From NCBI RefSeq assembly GCF_004404055.1, contig NZ_SOHK01000015.1, positions 310,001 through 374,000 on the forward strand: a stretch of DNA of 64,000 nt, given 5' to 3'. The stretch comes from Cryobacterium ruanii. GTDB lineage: Bacteria; Actinomycetota; Actinomycetes; Actinomycetales; Microbacteriaceae. Below, in pieces: positions 46,548 through 55,312 of this stretch. Made by a program: the position numbers and the translations under genes. How positions within the stretch are numbered: the stretch's first letter is position 1; the number at the start of each line of letters is the position of its first letter. The notes below the pieces were generated by a model. The model was not told the origin of the DNA and did no database searches. It saw only the letters and a list, made by a program, of their open reading frames with translations.

Positions 46548-47899
46548 CCTGCATCTCCCATTGAGTCCAGAAACGATTCGATGTACTTCGTGTGGTGATT
46601 GACGTGGGCGAAGTCGGGCAGGGCGACGAGAGAACTGAGCAGACCAATCGTCGATTTGACTCCGTCGATTCGAGCTTCCTCCAAGGCGCGCGCCGCCCGG
46701 GCGATGGCCAGTTCCCGCGTGGGGGCCCACACGATGATCTTGCCCAGCAGCGAGTCGTAGAACGGTGCTACCGTCTTGCCGGCAATGAAGCCGAAATCCG
46801 AGCGCACGCCGGCTCCCCCGGGAAGGTTCATCGTCTTGATCGTGCCTGGGCTCGGCATGAAGTTGTTGTCGGGATCTTCCGCGTTGATGCGAAATTCCAA
46901 GGCATGCCCGTAAAAGCTAACGTCCTCCTGGGTGATCGAGAGCTTCTCGCCCGCAGCAATCCGCAGTTGTTCACGAACCAGGTCCATGCCCGTGATGGCC
47001 TCAGTAATGGTGTGTTCAACCTGGATTCGGGTGTTCATCTCAATGAATGCAACTTCGTGACTGATCGGGTCGTAAAGAAACTCAACGGTGCCCACTCCGA
47101 CATAGTTCGCCTTGCGCGCAAGCTCCACGGAGGAATCGCGCATCCGCTCGCGAACGTCATCGGGCAGCCCGGGAGCCGGAGCTTCCTCGAGAATCTTTTG
47201 TTGCCGGCGTTGCATCGAGCAGTCGCGATCGCCGAGGTGAAGGTAGGTCGAACCATCGCCGAGGATCTGCACCTCGACGTGGCGCGCCCGGGTCACGAAC
47301 TTCTCGAAGTACACGTCCGACGAGTGGAAGGCAGCGAGGGCCTCGGCCTGCGCGATGTCAACGGTGCCGCGCAACTGCGCCGGGTCTTCCACCAAACGGA
47401 TTCCTCGCCCCCCGCCTCCCGCAGATGCCTTGACGACGAGCGGGAATCCGATCTTGGCAGCGATGGCATCGATGTCGTCGCCGGCCTGCAGCGCGGTTTC
47501 GGTACCGGGCAGGGTCGGCACACCGGCGTCGATCGCGGCTCGGCGCGCTCTCGACTTGTCGCCCATGAGTTCGATCGATTCTGGAGAGGGACCAACCCAC
47601 GTCAACCCGGCGGCAATCACCTTGCGCGCGAACTCGGCGTTCTCCGAAAGAAATCCGTAGCCAGGGTGCACGGCATCCGCTCCGCTGTCGAGCGCGGCTC
47701 TCAGCACAGCAGCATGATTGAGATAGCTCAGTCCCGCCGGAGCAGGACCGACGATGATGACCTCATCAGCAAGGTCGGCAGCGTAGGACGTCTTGTCCGC
47801 TTCGCTGACGACAGCGACGGTCACGATGCCCATTTCTCGGGCGGTGCGAATGATTCGAACGGCGATTTCGCCGCGATTGGCTATGAGGAGTTTGTGCAT
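46544..47899 (-). CDS. accC: Biotin carboxylase (AccC-type) in 5-oxoprolinase operon
   Basis: 451 residues, an ATP-grasp biotin carboxylase: HKLLIANRGEIAVRIIRTARE, YLNHAAVLRAALDSGADAVHPGYGFLSENAEFA, KASAGGGGRGIRLV, RDCSMQRRQQKILEEAPAPG, EVAFIEMNTRIQVEHTITE. Full length and all catalytic blocks present. It sits between the biotin carrier gene and pxpB, not with acyl-CoA carboxylase beta chains, so it likely serves this operon. ATG at 47899. Confidence 0.93.
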   Translation of the reverse strand: MHKLLIANRGEIAVRIIRTAREMGIVTVAVVSEADKTSYAADLADEVIIVGPAPAGLSYLNHAAVLRAALDSGADAVHPGYGFLSENAEFARKVIAAGLTWVGPSPESIELMGDKSRARRAAIDAGVPTLPGTETALQAGDDIDAIAAKIGFPLVVKASAGGGGRGIRLVEDPAQLRGTVDIAQAEALAAFHSSDVYFEKFVTRARHVEVQILGDGSTYLHLGDRDCSMQRRQQKILEEAPAPGLPDDVRERMRDSSVELARKANYVGVGTVEFLYDPISHEVAFIEMNTRIQVEHTITEAITGMDLVREQLRIAAGEKLSITQEDVSFYGHALEFRINAEDPDNNFMPSPGTIKTMNLPGGAGVRSDFGFIAGKTVAPFYDSLLGKIIVWAPTRELAIARAARALEEARIDGVKSTIGLLSSLVALPDFAHVNHHTKYIESFLDSMGDAG

Positions 47900-47969
47900 T
47901 GAGTCTTCCAGTGAGTCGAGTGAAACGTTGGAAAGGCATGGCGGGCGCCCAGGGGACACCTCGAATCAA

Positions 47970-48206
47970 TCAGGACGTGATGGCGATCACATCGCCGGGG
48001 TTGACGATTCCAAAGTCGTCGATTTCAAACTTCTCGAGGACGCCGTCGAATTCGGCGCGAACCTCGCTGAACTGCTTCATGATTTCGACGAGGCCGATCG
48101 TCTGCCCGGCCGAGATCGTTTCGCCTTCATTCACGTACGGCTCTTTGCCCGGGCCGGGTTTGCGATAGAAGATGCCGGGAAGGGGAGAGATGATCTGGTG
48201 GCTCAT
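47970..48206 (-). CDS. accB: Biotin carboxyl carrier domain protein (short)
   Basis: 78 residues: just a biotinyl domain, without the usual N-terminal AccB extension. Structure PLPGIFYRKPGPGKEPYV, then GQTIGLVEIMKQFSEVRAEFDG; the lysine of EIMKQF is the expected biotin site, although the normal MKM context is altered. ATG at 48206. It should be charged by the adjacent carboxylase. Confidence 0.88.
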   Translation of the reverse strand: MSHQIISPLPGIFYRKPGPGKEPYVNEGETISAGQTIGLVEIMKQFSEVRAEFDGVLEKFEIDDFGIVNPGDVIAITS

Positions 48207-48275
48207 GCGTTCACTTTCATCGGACTGGTCAGCGTGAATCCACGCCATCGGGTGAGTGTTGTACGGCGTCGCGAA

Positions 48276-49013
48276 CTACCGGCCAAGGGCTTGGCGGACG
48301 GCTCGGGCGACGGCCGGAGAATTCGGTGCGTCGGAGTGCACGCAGATGGTCGCGAAGGGAATGCCGAGAACGGTGTCGTCGGTGGCGAGAACCTTGCCGT
48401 CCTGCAGTACGCGGCGTACGCGAGCTGCGGCCTTCTCGGGGTCCGTGTCTTCCGGGCGCCGCAGAATGATGAGACCGCCCTGGGCGTTGTAGTTGAGATC
48501 TACGTACAGCTCGCCGACGAATTCCACGCCGTTGCGTTCGGCCACCGTTTGGTGGGCGCTTCCGGCGAGGCCGAAAATGGGCACGCCGTACGACTTGGCA
48601 ACGTTGACCGCGCCCTGCATGAGTGCCTCGTCGCGCGCGAGCATCCCGAAGAGTGAGCCGTGCGGTTTGATGTGGTTCAGCGGCAGGTCGTACTTATTCA
48701 GGAACCCGACCAGCGCGCCCACCTGATAGCGAATGATGGACTCCGTCTCGGAGGGAGTGAGTTTCATCTCGCGACGCCCAAAGCCAACCAGGTCAGGCAA
48801 TCCCGGGTGAGCTCCGACCCGCACTCCGTGCTCCCTGGCGAGCGCGACGGTGGTGTCCATCGCATCGGGGTCCCCAGAATGAAAGCCGCAGGCAACGTTG
48901 GCGACGTCGATCAGCGACATCAGAGCCTCGTCGTTGCCGAAGCTGTGTATGCCGAGGGACTCGCCCAGGTCGGAATTTATTGTGATGTTCGAGTTTCTAT
49001 TCCCATCGTCCAT
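48276..49013 (-). CDS. pxpA: 5-oxoprolinase subunit PxpA (LamB/YcsF family)
   Basis: 245 residues: ITINSDLGESLGIHSFGND, LIDVANVACGFHSGDP, GVRVGAHPGLPDLVGFGRRE, LNHIKPHGSLFGML and GIPFATICVHSDAPN. Conserved metal/active-site histidines and aspartates are in place. First gene of the operon, divergent from the PucR regulator with a 98-base intergenic region. Confidence 0.94.
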   Translation of the reverse strand: MDDGNRNSNITINSDLGESLGIHSFGNDEALMSLIDVANVACGFHSGDPDAMDTTVALAREHGVRVGAHPGLPDLVGFGRREMKLTPSETESIIRYQVGALVGFLNKYDLPLNHIKPHGSLFGMLARDEALMQGAVNVAKSYGVPIFGLAGSAHQTVAERNGVEFVGELYVDLNYNAQGGLIILRRPEDTDPEKAAARVRRVLQDGKVLATDDTVLGIPFATICVHSDAPNSPAVARAVRQALGR

Positions 49014-49067
49014 GCCTCTACGCTACGGTGCCATCGGGCATGGGCCCAGTGGGCAAATGCACTAACC

Positions 49068-49087
49068 TTGCAACGATATTTGTGCAA
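49068..49087. promoter_or_regulatory. TTGCA-N10-TGCAA inverted repeat between pxpA and pucR-like gene
   Basis: Perfect 5-bp arms at 49068-49072 and 49083-49087 in the divergent promoter region. The short arms make this only a candidate operator for the PucR-type regulator. Confidence 0.35.
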
Positions 49088-49111
49088 CTCACCCGAAAAG
49101 ACAGGATTCGC

Positions 49112-50578
49112 ATGCGAGTAGTCGATCTACTCTTGGAACGTTCGTTGCAGCTCTTGCTACAGACACCGTCATCCGAGACGCGGCTGGCGACCGAACTCAG
49201 CGGATGCGCCCCCACGGAGCTGATGGATCCGACCCCATTTCTGGATCCCGCTGCACTCCTGTTGACGAGTGGCATTGGAATGAATTTCTCCGACGAACGC
49301 ACCTGGGATGCTTTCGTGGAACGCCTGGTCGACGTTCCTGTTTCAGCGATCGTCTTTGCGACGGGTATGGCTCACCACGTACTCCCGCCCGGCCTCATTG
49401 CCGCGTGCACACGGCGCGACGTCCCCCTGCTGGAGGTGCCGGCGGCTGTTCCACCGCTGCAGGTGGATCGTTTTATCGAAAGTGTCATGCAAGCCGAGCG
49501 ACTCGCTGTCGTCAATCGTGGCTGGTCCCTCGCCGACGAGTGCGCTCGCCTGGCAAATCAGGATGCAGAGATCGTCACCCTGCTGGCCACCGTCTACAAC
49601 GTCGTTCAGTCGCCACTCGCGGTTTACGACGCCTACGGCACGGTCATCGCGCAGTATCCCGCCCTGGCCACGTGGACCTCAGGAATCAGGACGAAACCGC
49701 AAGCCGGCGTGTTGAGCATTCCCCTGCCGATGGGGCTCAATAACCCGTGTCGCCTCGCCATCAGGGATAGGGACAGCGACAACCCCCTCGCCTCACTGCT
49801 CGGCCCGGTCGCCTCGATCATCGCGCTGCAATTGAACCGCTCGGTCAGTGTTGATGCCAGCTGGCAGCAGGAGATCAAGAGCTTTGTCCTGGCCTGCGAG
49901 TCGTGGGAAGAGGCGACACATCTTGATGTACGTCGTGCATTTCAGGACATCGGGCTGGATCCGCGGGTAGCGGCATCCGTTCTGGTTGCCGATATGAGTG
50001 GGGAATTCGCGTCGACGTCGTGGCAGCTGCGGGTGGCGCTCCACGAGAAGTTTCATACCGTTCGGGTGACCGAATTCGCCGATCGTCTCGTGGCGTTCAC
50101 GCAGAATTCGCGCGAAGATTTCGACGCCGTGGCCGAGCGCCTCCTGCAGATCCACGATCGGCAACCCCTCGTGCTGACGACCGCGACGCTGAGCCTGTTC
50201 GAGCTCCGCTTGTCCGTGGTGCACTCCCTGCAACTGGTCCAGCGCATCGACCGCCCCCAGCTCGCTCCCGCGCTGGGCCTCAGCGCGGTGGTCAGCGCGA
50301 CCGCCGGACGCGGAGCGAAAGAAGCGGCTCGGAAGTTGTTGGCGCCGCTTCGGGAACATGATTCGAAACGCGATGGCCCGCTGCTGCAGACACTACGCAC
50401 GTATCTCGACAACGACGCGCAGCCGTCGAAGACCTGCAGCGCCCTGTTCATCCACCGGAACTCGCTCAACTATCGGCTGCGCAAAATTGAGACACTACTG
50501 CGGCTCAACCTCAATTCGGTCGAGGGCCAGGCCACCTGTCTGTTCGCCCTGCGACTGGTCGATGTCGCAGACCAATAG
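49112..50578 (+). CDS. PucR-type transcriptional regulator
   Basis: 488 residues. N-terminal purine catabolism regulator (PucR) domain (residues 1-130: VDLLLERSLQLLLQTP, LLTSGIGMNFSDERTW), a central GAF-like part (LLATVYNVVQSPLAVYDAYG) and a C-terminal helix-turn-helix (LLQTLRTYLDNDAQPSK, then FIHRNSLNYRLRKIETLL). I chose ATG at 49112 with AGGA upstream over the track-length start at 49028. Divergent from pxpA, it is the likely local activator of the 5-oxoproline operon, sensing a metabolite. Confidence 0.87.
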   Translation: MRVVDLLLERSLQLLLQTPSSETRLATELSGCAPTELMDPTPFLDPAALLLTSGIGMNFSDERTWDAFVERLVDVPVSAIVFATGMAHHVLPPGLIAACTRRDVPLLEVPAAVPPLQVDRFIESVMQAERLAVVNRGWSLADECARLANQDAEIVTLLATVYNVVQSPLAVYDAYGTVIAQYPALATWTSGIRTKPQAGVLSIPLPMGLNNPCRLAIRDRDSDNPLASLLGPVASIIALQLNRSVSVDASWQQEIKSFVLACESWEEATHLDVRRAFQDIGLDPRVAASVLVADMSGEFASTSWQLRVALHEKFHTVRVTEFADRLVAFTQNSREDFDAVAERLLQIHDRQPLVLTTATLSLFELRLSVVHSLQLVQRIDRPQLAPALGLSAVVSATAGRGAKEAARKLLAPLREHDSKRDGPLLQTLRTYLDNDAQPSKTCSALFIHRNSLNYRLRKIETLLRLNLNSVEGQATCLFALRLVDVADQ

Positions 50579-50837
50579 GCCGACGCAGAACGGCGTGGCA
50601 ACGCCCTGAAGCATCCATACGCGGGGTCAGCACCGGTCGAATTGGTGCCGTGCTCGTCGGCCTCAGGCGGCCGTGGCCACGAGGGCGGCAGCTGGGGGAC
50701 AAACTGCGCAAATGCAGGGAGTCGCTGCGCGCGCCGGTCAGCAGCACCGCCATCATCGCCAATCTCTTCTTAGCGTTCCAGGACGAGGTGTTGGTCTTGC
50801 ACGACCAGATTGAATACCAGACCGAGTGGGTGGGTTG

Positions 50838-51116
50838 TCAGGCAAGTCTTTCAACCTCAACGAATTCGATGGTGCGTGACCCACGATTCTCGACGGTGTG
50901 TTCGGCACCGGATGGCCGTGTGTAGCTCTGACCGTTACGAATTTTCGCGACGACCTCTGAGCCGTCGGCGTTGATCACGTGCATGGTTTCAGTGACGAGG
51001 GGCACGACCGCATATTCAAATTCATGAACGTGCATGGGAATGGCATCTCCGGGTGCAATCGTCCACTTCGTGACGCGAAAAATTCCATTGTCGATTTGCG
51101 TCTCACCGGTGGCCAT
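50838..51116 (-). CDS. Cupin domain protein
   Basis: 92 residues, a single cupin barrel: KWTIAPGDAIPMHVHEFEYAVVPL carries the first metal motif (His-X-His, then Glu), and RPSGAEHTVENRG the second histidine. Function open; such proteins are often small dioxygenase-like or sugar-binding. The preceding gap (50579-50837) shows nothing coding. Confidence 0.82.
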   Translation of the reverse strand: MATGETQIDNGIFRVTKWTIAPGDAIPMHVHEFEYAVVPLVTETMHVINADGSEVVAKIRNGQSYTRPSGAEHTVENRGSRTIEFVEVERLA

Positions 51117-51211
51117 GAGTTTCCCTTGCTCGGATAGCGGACAGTGAAATGATCCTACTCAGGGCAAGATCGGAGCGAAGCGTTCTACGCGGCGGGAGCG
51201 GTGGCATCCGC

Positions 51212-52450
51212 TCATACGGTGTTGGTATCGGCGCGGTCCTTCTGGCGGCGGCTCGCCAGCAGAAACGGCACACCGATGAGTTCGACGACGGCCCCGATAA
51301 CAAGCGAGAAGCCGTAGCCCTGCAGGTCGGCTGCACGGCCGAGGGCTGGCTGGATGAAGACCCCACCGAGGCTGCCGAACAGCGAGTCGAACGACAGCAC
51401 GGTCGCGCGCTGCTTCGACGGGATCATGTCATTGAGGTACGCCTGCCGCACTGGGCCGGCGACGGCGAAGACGAAACCCCAGACCACGAGCAGAATGACG
51501 GCGAGCCAGAACAGGCTGTTCAGGCCGAGCGCCACGAGCGTGCCGACGCTGATCAGGCCTGCGACGAGTATCATGCCCGTGCGCTTGGCGAACAGAGAGC
51601 GGATGCGCGGCGCCAGCAGCCCGCCGCCGACCTGCGCCACGGACAGCACGGCCGCAGCCAGTCCGGCGACGGAGTACGCCGTCGGGTCGCCGTAGAGTTG
51701 CAAGAGATAGGGCTGTAGCGCATAGAAGGCGTAGATACCGACTCCGCCGGCGAACGGTGCCGAGAAGATGACGTACCGCACCGAGCGCCTTTTGAGACCG
51801 TGCTCGACCGATTGCGTGAGCACGTTGCGGGTCGCTTTAAGCGGGCCAATGGAGCGATCGGGGGTGAAGCCGAGATCTTTCATGACGATGTAAGCGAAGA
51901 CGAACAGCACCACGAGCACTCCCGCGCGCACCAGGAACGGCACGCCGAGGTTCGTGACCTGGGCGATCACCCCGCCCAGCACGGAGCCGGTGAACATGGC
52001 GATTCCGGTCACCACCAGGCCCCGGCCAAACACCGCCTCGAGGCTGCCGGTGTAACCGGTATGGGCCAGGGCGTCGACCAGCCAGGCCTCCACCGCGCCG
52101 GAGAAGAAGGTGAAACCGAGGCCGAGCAGCACGGACACGAGCGCCCACCAGACGAACGGGGCGTGCCAAAGCCACAGCATCCAGTACAGGCCGGTCGTGA
52201 TCGACAGTGTGATCGTGCCGAGCAGATACGACGCCTTGCGGCCGACCGTGTCAGCGACCACCCCGGTGGGAATCTCGAAGATCACCATGCCCACCGTGAA
52301 GAACGCGTTGGCGGCGAAGGCTTCGAAGTTCGACAGCCCCGCGTCGAGCAGAAACAACGTGTTGATGCCCCAGATGAACGAGGCCGCGAGAGTATTGCCG
52401 AGCATCAGGGTGAGGTAGACGCGCTGCACCCGTCGTGCCGCCGGGTTCAC
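51212..52450 (-). CDS. MFS transporter
   Basis: 412 residues, twelve predicted membrane helices. N-terminal LMLGNTLAASFIWGINTLFLL, MFS signature-like FEIPTGVVADTVGRKASYLLG after helix 2, and a long cytosolic loop after helix 6 (MKDLGFTPDRSIGPLKATRN). Export of a drug or small metabolite is likely; substrate unknown. Confidence 0.88.
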   Translation of the reverse strand: MNPAARRVQRVYLTLMLGNTLAASFIWGINTLFLLDAGLSNFEAFAANAFFTVGMVIFEIPTGVVADTVGRKASYLLGTITLSITTGLYWMLWLWHAPFVWWALVSVLLGLGFTFFSGAVEAWLVDALAHTGYTGSLEAVFGRGLVVTGIAMFTGSVLGGVIAQVTNLGVPFLVRAGVLVVLFVFAYIVMKDLGFTPDRSIGPLKATRNVLTQSVEHGLKRRSVRYVIFSAPFAGGVGIYAFYALQPYLLQLYGDPTAYSVAGLAAAVLSVAQVGGGLLAPRIRSLFAKRTGMILVAGLISVGTLVALGLNSLFWLAVILLVVWGFVFAVAGPVRQAYLNDMIPSKQRATVLSFDSLFGSLGGVFIQPALGRAADLQGYGFSLVIGAVVELIGVPFLLASRRQKDRADTNTV

Positions 52451-52529
52451 GACCCGCTCCGCAGGCTCAATGTTTTCACAGAGTGATCATCGACCCTCTC
52501 CAAGCGAATGGCTACCGCTGGCGCCCGGC

Positions 52530-53066
52530 TCAGTTCAGGGGCCAGGTCACCACGGTGGCACCGGCATCGCGCAGGGCCGAGGCGAACGCCAAATGCACGA
52601 GGCGACCACCGATACTTTCGCCGCCGAATTCGAGATCAGGAGCCGCGCATCCGTTCTCAATGACCATCGCGCTGCGACCGGTGTCGAGCACGGCTCGCAC
52701 CGTCGCGTCCACGCACATGCTCGTCATCATGCCGACCACGACAAGATCGTCGATGTCGTTCTCGTCGAGAACGGCCTGCAGCTTTGTACCCAGGTAGGAG
52801 TTCGGCCGGGTTTTTGTGATGACTATCTCGGTCGCGAGAGGTGATACCAGCGAGTGGATGTCGGCGCCCGGCGTACCCGAGACCAGAAACCCATCAACGG
52901 AGGGTTCCGCCAGGTGCTGCACGTGGCCCACCCAGTCGCCCCGGTCGCGAGCATCGGCGAGCACCGCTTGGGCCACCAACGCCGCTGCCTCTGCTCCGAC
53001 CAGCGGGTAGGCGCCGCCGGCGAAATAATCCTGCTGAATATCGATGAGAAGTACCCCACGAGCCAT
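52530..53066 (-). CDS. Isochorismatase-family cysteine hydrolase
   Basis: 178 residues. Catalytic triad context: Asp in LLIDIQQDYFAGGAYP, Lys in VITKTRPNSYLGTKL and Cys in VVGMMTSMCVDATVRA. Members hydrolyse isochorismate, nicotinamide or other amides. ATG at 53066. Confidence 0.92.
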   Translation of the reverse strand: MARGVLLIDIQQDYFAGGAYPLVGAEAAALVAQAVLADARDRGDWVGHVQHLAEPSVDGFLVSGTPGADIHSLVSPLATEIVITKTRPNSYLGTKLQAVLDENDIDDLVVVGMMTSMCVDATVRAVLDTGRSAMVIENGCAAPDLEFGGESIGGRLVHLAFASALRDAGATVVTWPLN

Positions 53067-53160
53067 CTCGCAACCTCCGCTGCTCCGTGCGCCTCCGGCT
53101 GGTGACGACTGTTCACAGTCTGGCCTAGTTGAGTAGCCCGCCGGTCCCTATGATGAGGAT

Positions 53161-54205
53161 ATGTCGACGCGGGTTCTGGCTACGAAACTCTTCGTTCCGG
53201 CGCGTCGACCGCAAGCCGTTGCCCGGGCACGCCTGATTGAACGGCTCCGGGAGGGCCGGAGAGCCGGCCACAGACTCTCCCTCACCTCGGCCCCCGCCGG
53301 TTTCGGCAAGACCACGCTCCTGAGCGAATGGATCGCCGCGGAACAACGCGATGATCCCGCGAGCCGCGTGGCCTGGCTCTCGCTCGACGCCGGCGACAGC
53401 GACCCCGGCCGCTTTCTGACCTATCTGGCCGCCGTCTCGCTGCGGGAACGCTCCGACGCGACCGAGTTCATCGAGGCGTTCACCGGCAGCCACCGTTTCG
53501 TGCTCGATTATCTGGTCGAGGAGGTCTTGAAGGGGCTGCCCGCACCGGTGCGTGACTTTCTGCTGGAGACCGCCATCCTCGACCGACTCAGCGGACCGCT
53601 GTGCGAGGCCGTCACGGGTCAACCCGCCGGGGGCGCGATGCTCGAATCCCTGGAGCGAGCCAACCTCTTCGTCCTGCCCTTGGATGACCACCGCCAGTGG
53701 TACCGCTAGCACCACCTCTTTGCCGACATGCTCCGCGCCCGGTTCGCCGACGAGGCGGGCACCCGCCTGCTCGAGCTGCACCGACGCGCCAGCGATTGGT
53801 TCGAGCGCAATGATTTGCCCGAGGATGCGGTGCGGCACGCGCTGGCTGCGAAGGACTTCGATCGGGCGGCCGGTCTGATCGAACGGGCCGTGCCCGACGT
53901 GCGCCAGCGTCGACACGATGCCACCATGCTCGACTGGTTGCGCCAGCTGCCATCCGACATCATCGCGGAACGGCCCGTGCTGAGCATCTACCTGGCCTGG
54001 TCGATGCTCCTATCCGGTGACCTGGATGCCGTCGAGCTGCGACTGCAAGACGCCGAGCGGGCGCTGCGGGTGGCGACGGATGCTCACGGCGGGGCTTGCG
54101 CATCCGCTGTAGAGAACGAAGAATCTCGGCTACTGCCGGTCATGATCGAGGTGTACCGGGCCGCGCGCTTTCAAGCGCTCGGCGATGTGGCCGCCACCGT
54201 GGCCC
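53161..54205 (+). pseudogene. Broken LuxR/MalT-type regulator
   Basis: Starts like a MalT-family ATP-dependent LuxR regulator (TKLFVPARRPQAVARARLI; Walker A SAPAGFGKTTLL). Three defects are visible. The text jumps from RFLTYLAAVSLRERSD to the later EFIEAFTGSHRFVLDYL region, missing about 130 residues of the NTPase domain in frame. An amber TAG at 53707-53709 lies where homologues read WYRYHHLFADMLRARF. The C-terminal part, including the LuxR helix-turn-helix, is absent: the frame loses homology at about 54205 and merges into a DUF4386 gene. The frame resumes cleanly after the TAG. Confidence 0.85.
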
Positions 54206-54830
54206 GACCCTTGCGCTCTACTCGGGAGTGCACGATCCGAACTTTGTCGTCGGTGCCGGTCCCGACGCCCCCGTCGTCATCGGCACCATTTTGGAGATCA
54301 TCGTGGCCCTTGCCGGCATCGGCACCGCTATCGTGCTCCATCCGGTGGTTCGCCGGCAGAACGAAACCGTCGCCCTCGGCTTCGTCGGTGCCCGGGTGCT
54401 GGAGGCCAGCGCCATCTTCGCTGGCGTCGTCAGCCTGCTGTCGGTGGTGCGCCTGCGGCAGGCCGGTGCCGGCACCGATGCGCTCGTCACCGCCCAGGCG
54501 CTGGTCGCCCAGTACGACGGGTTCTTCCTCGGCCAGGGCCTGCTGCCGGTCGCCAACGCCCTGCTGCTCGGCTCCCTGTTGTACCGCTCGCGCCTCGTAC
54601 CGCGCATCCTTCCCGTACTCGGCTTCATCGGAGCGCCACTGCTGCTCTCGGCGCTCATCGGCACGATGTTCGGCATCAACGATTCGCAGACGGCCTGGTC
54701 CGGCCTCACCGTCATTCCGATCGCCCTGTGGGAGTTCTCCCTGGGCATCTACCTGGTCGTCAAGGGCTTCAAGCCTTCACCGATCACGGCCGGCCTGACC
54801 GCGGCGGGTCAGGGCACCGCGGCCCGATAA
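54206..54830 (+). pseudogene. DUF4386 membrane protein lacking its N-terminus
   Basis: From LALYSGVHDPNFVVGAG onward the frame matches the DUF4386 family (VIGTILEIIVALAGIGTAIV, VGARVLEASAIFAGVVSLLS, LGQGLLPVANALLLG). The family's first membrane helix (about 30 residues, including the start) is missing. Upstream residues in the frame belong to LuxR antisense-free junk, so there is no credible start codon. The loss fits a deletion joining the LuxR gene to this one; the two families are often neighbours. Confidence 0.75.
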
Positions 54831-54918
54831 GCACGGCGACCCAACGGTTGACCCCGACGGCCGGGCCTACATCGGGCCCGGCCGCTAATCACGCGCCGGA
54901 GCCAGCAGCCGTCAAGCG

Positions 54919-55197
54919 TCAGAATCCACTCCGGGGTTCCACTCCTAGAGCACGCGCGTGCAATGGAACGTGAGCCACTGCGCCGGGTCGCCGGCCGACC
55001 GCCGGCAGAGTAGCTGACGCTGCAACAGGTTGCACCTCGAATCCCTCGGTGTTCACGCGGGCCCGGGTGGCCTCCCACACCTCGGGTGAAGCGCCGACGA
55101 GGTCGCGCTCGACCCGCCAGCGCAGGGCGGGGTCGAAGTCGAGCATCCACTCGACAAGTTTCGGGTCGCTCGCCATCTGCAGCAGGTTACCCGTCAT
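54919..55197 (-). pseudogene. Squalene-cyclase-like protein remnant (N-terminus only)
   Basis: The first 50 residues (LVEWMLDFDPALRWRVERDL, then SPEVWEATRARVNTEGF) recall the start of actinobacterial proteins labelled squalene cyclase-like, which normally run 280 residues or more. After TEGFEVQP the text becomes unrelated and the frame ends at 54919. Probably a truncated and frameshifted gene. Confidence 0.55.
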
Positions 55198-55246
55198 CGA
55201 CGCCTTGCAAATCCTGCACGGTCATATATGATTCAGAAAATGATAA

Positions 55247-55263
55247 TAGAACATACTGTTCTA
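55247..55263. promoter_or_regulatory. Palindromic operator TAGAACA-TAC-TGTTCTA
   Basis: Perfect 7-bp arms with a 3-bp spacer, 50 bases upstream of the FAD monooxygenase start and inside an AT-rich, promoter-like stretch (55222-55266) unlike its surroundings. A partial extra GAACA follows at 55270-55274. A repressor of the MarR or TetR type would fit; no such gene lies next to it. Confidence 0.6.
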
Positions 55264-55312
55264 ATATCGAACAGCCACAGCGCAAGAGACCACACAGAGA
55301 AGTGAGGAAGCC

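Noticed and set aside
50650-50925. A 91-residue plus-strand frame
   Set aside because: Its 3' half is antisense to the cupin gene and the 5' half has no recognisable pattern.
54096-54830. An intact 244-residue DUF4386 gene
   Set aside because: The first 35 or so residues are unrelated to the family and derive from an alternative frame of the LuxR remnant, so the start is not genuine.
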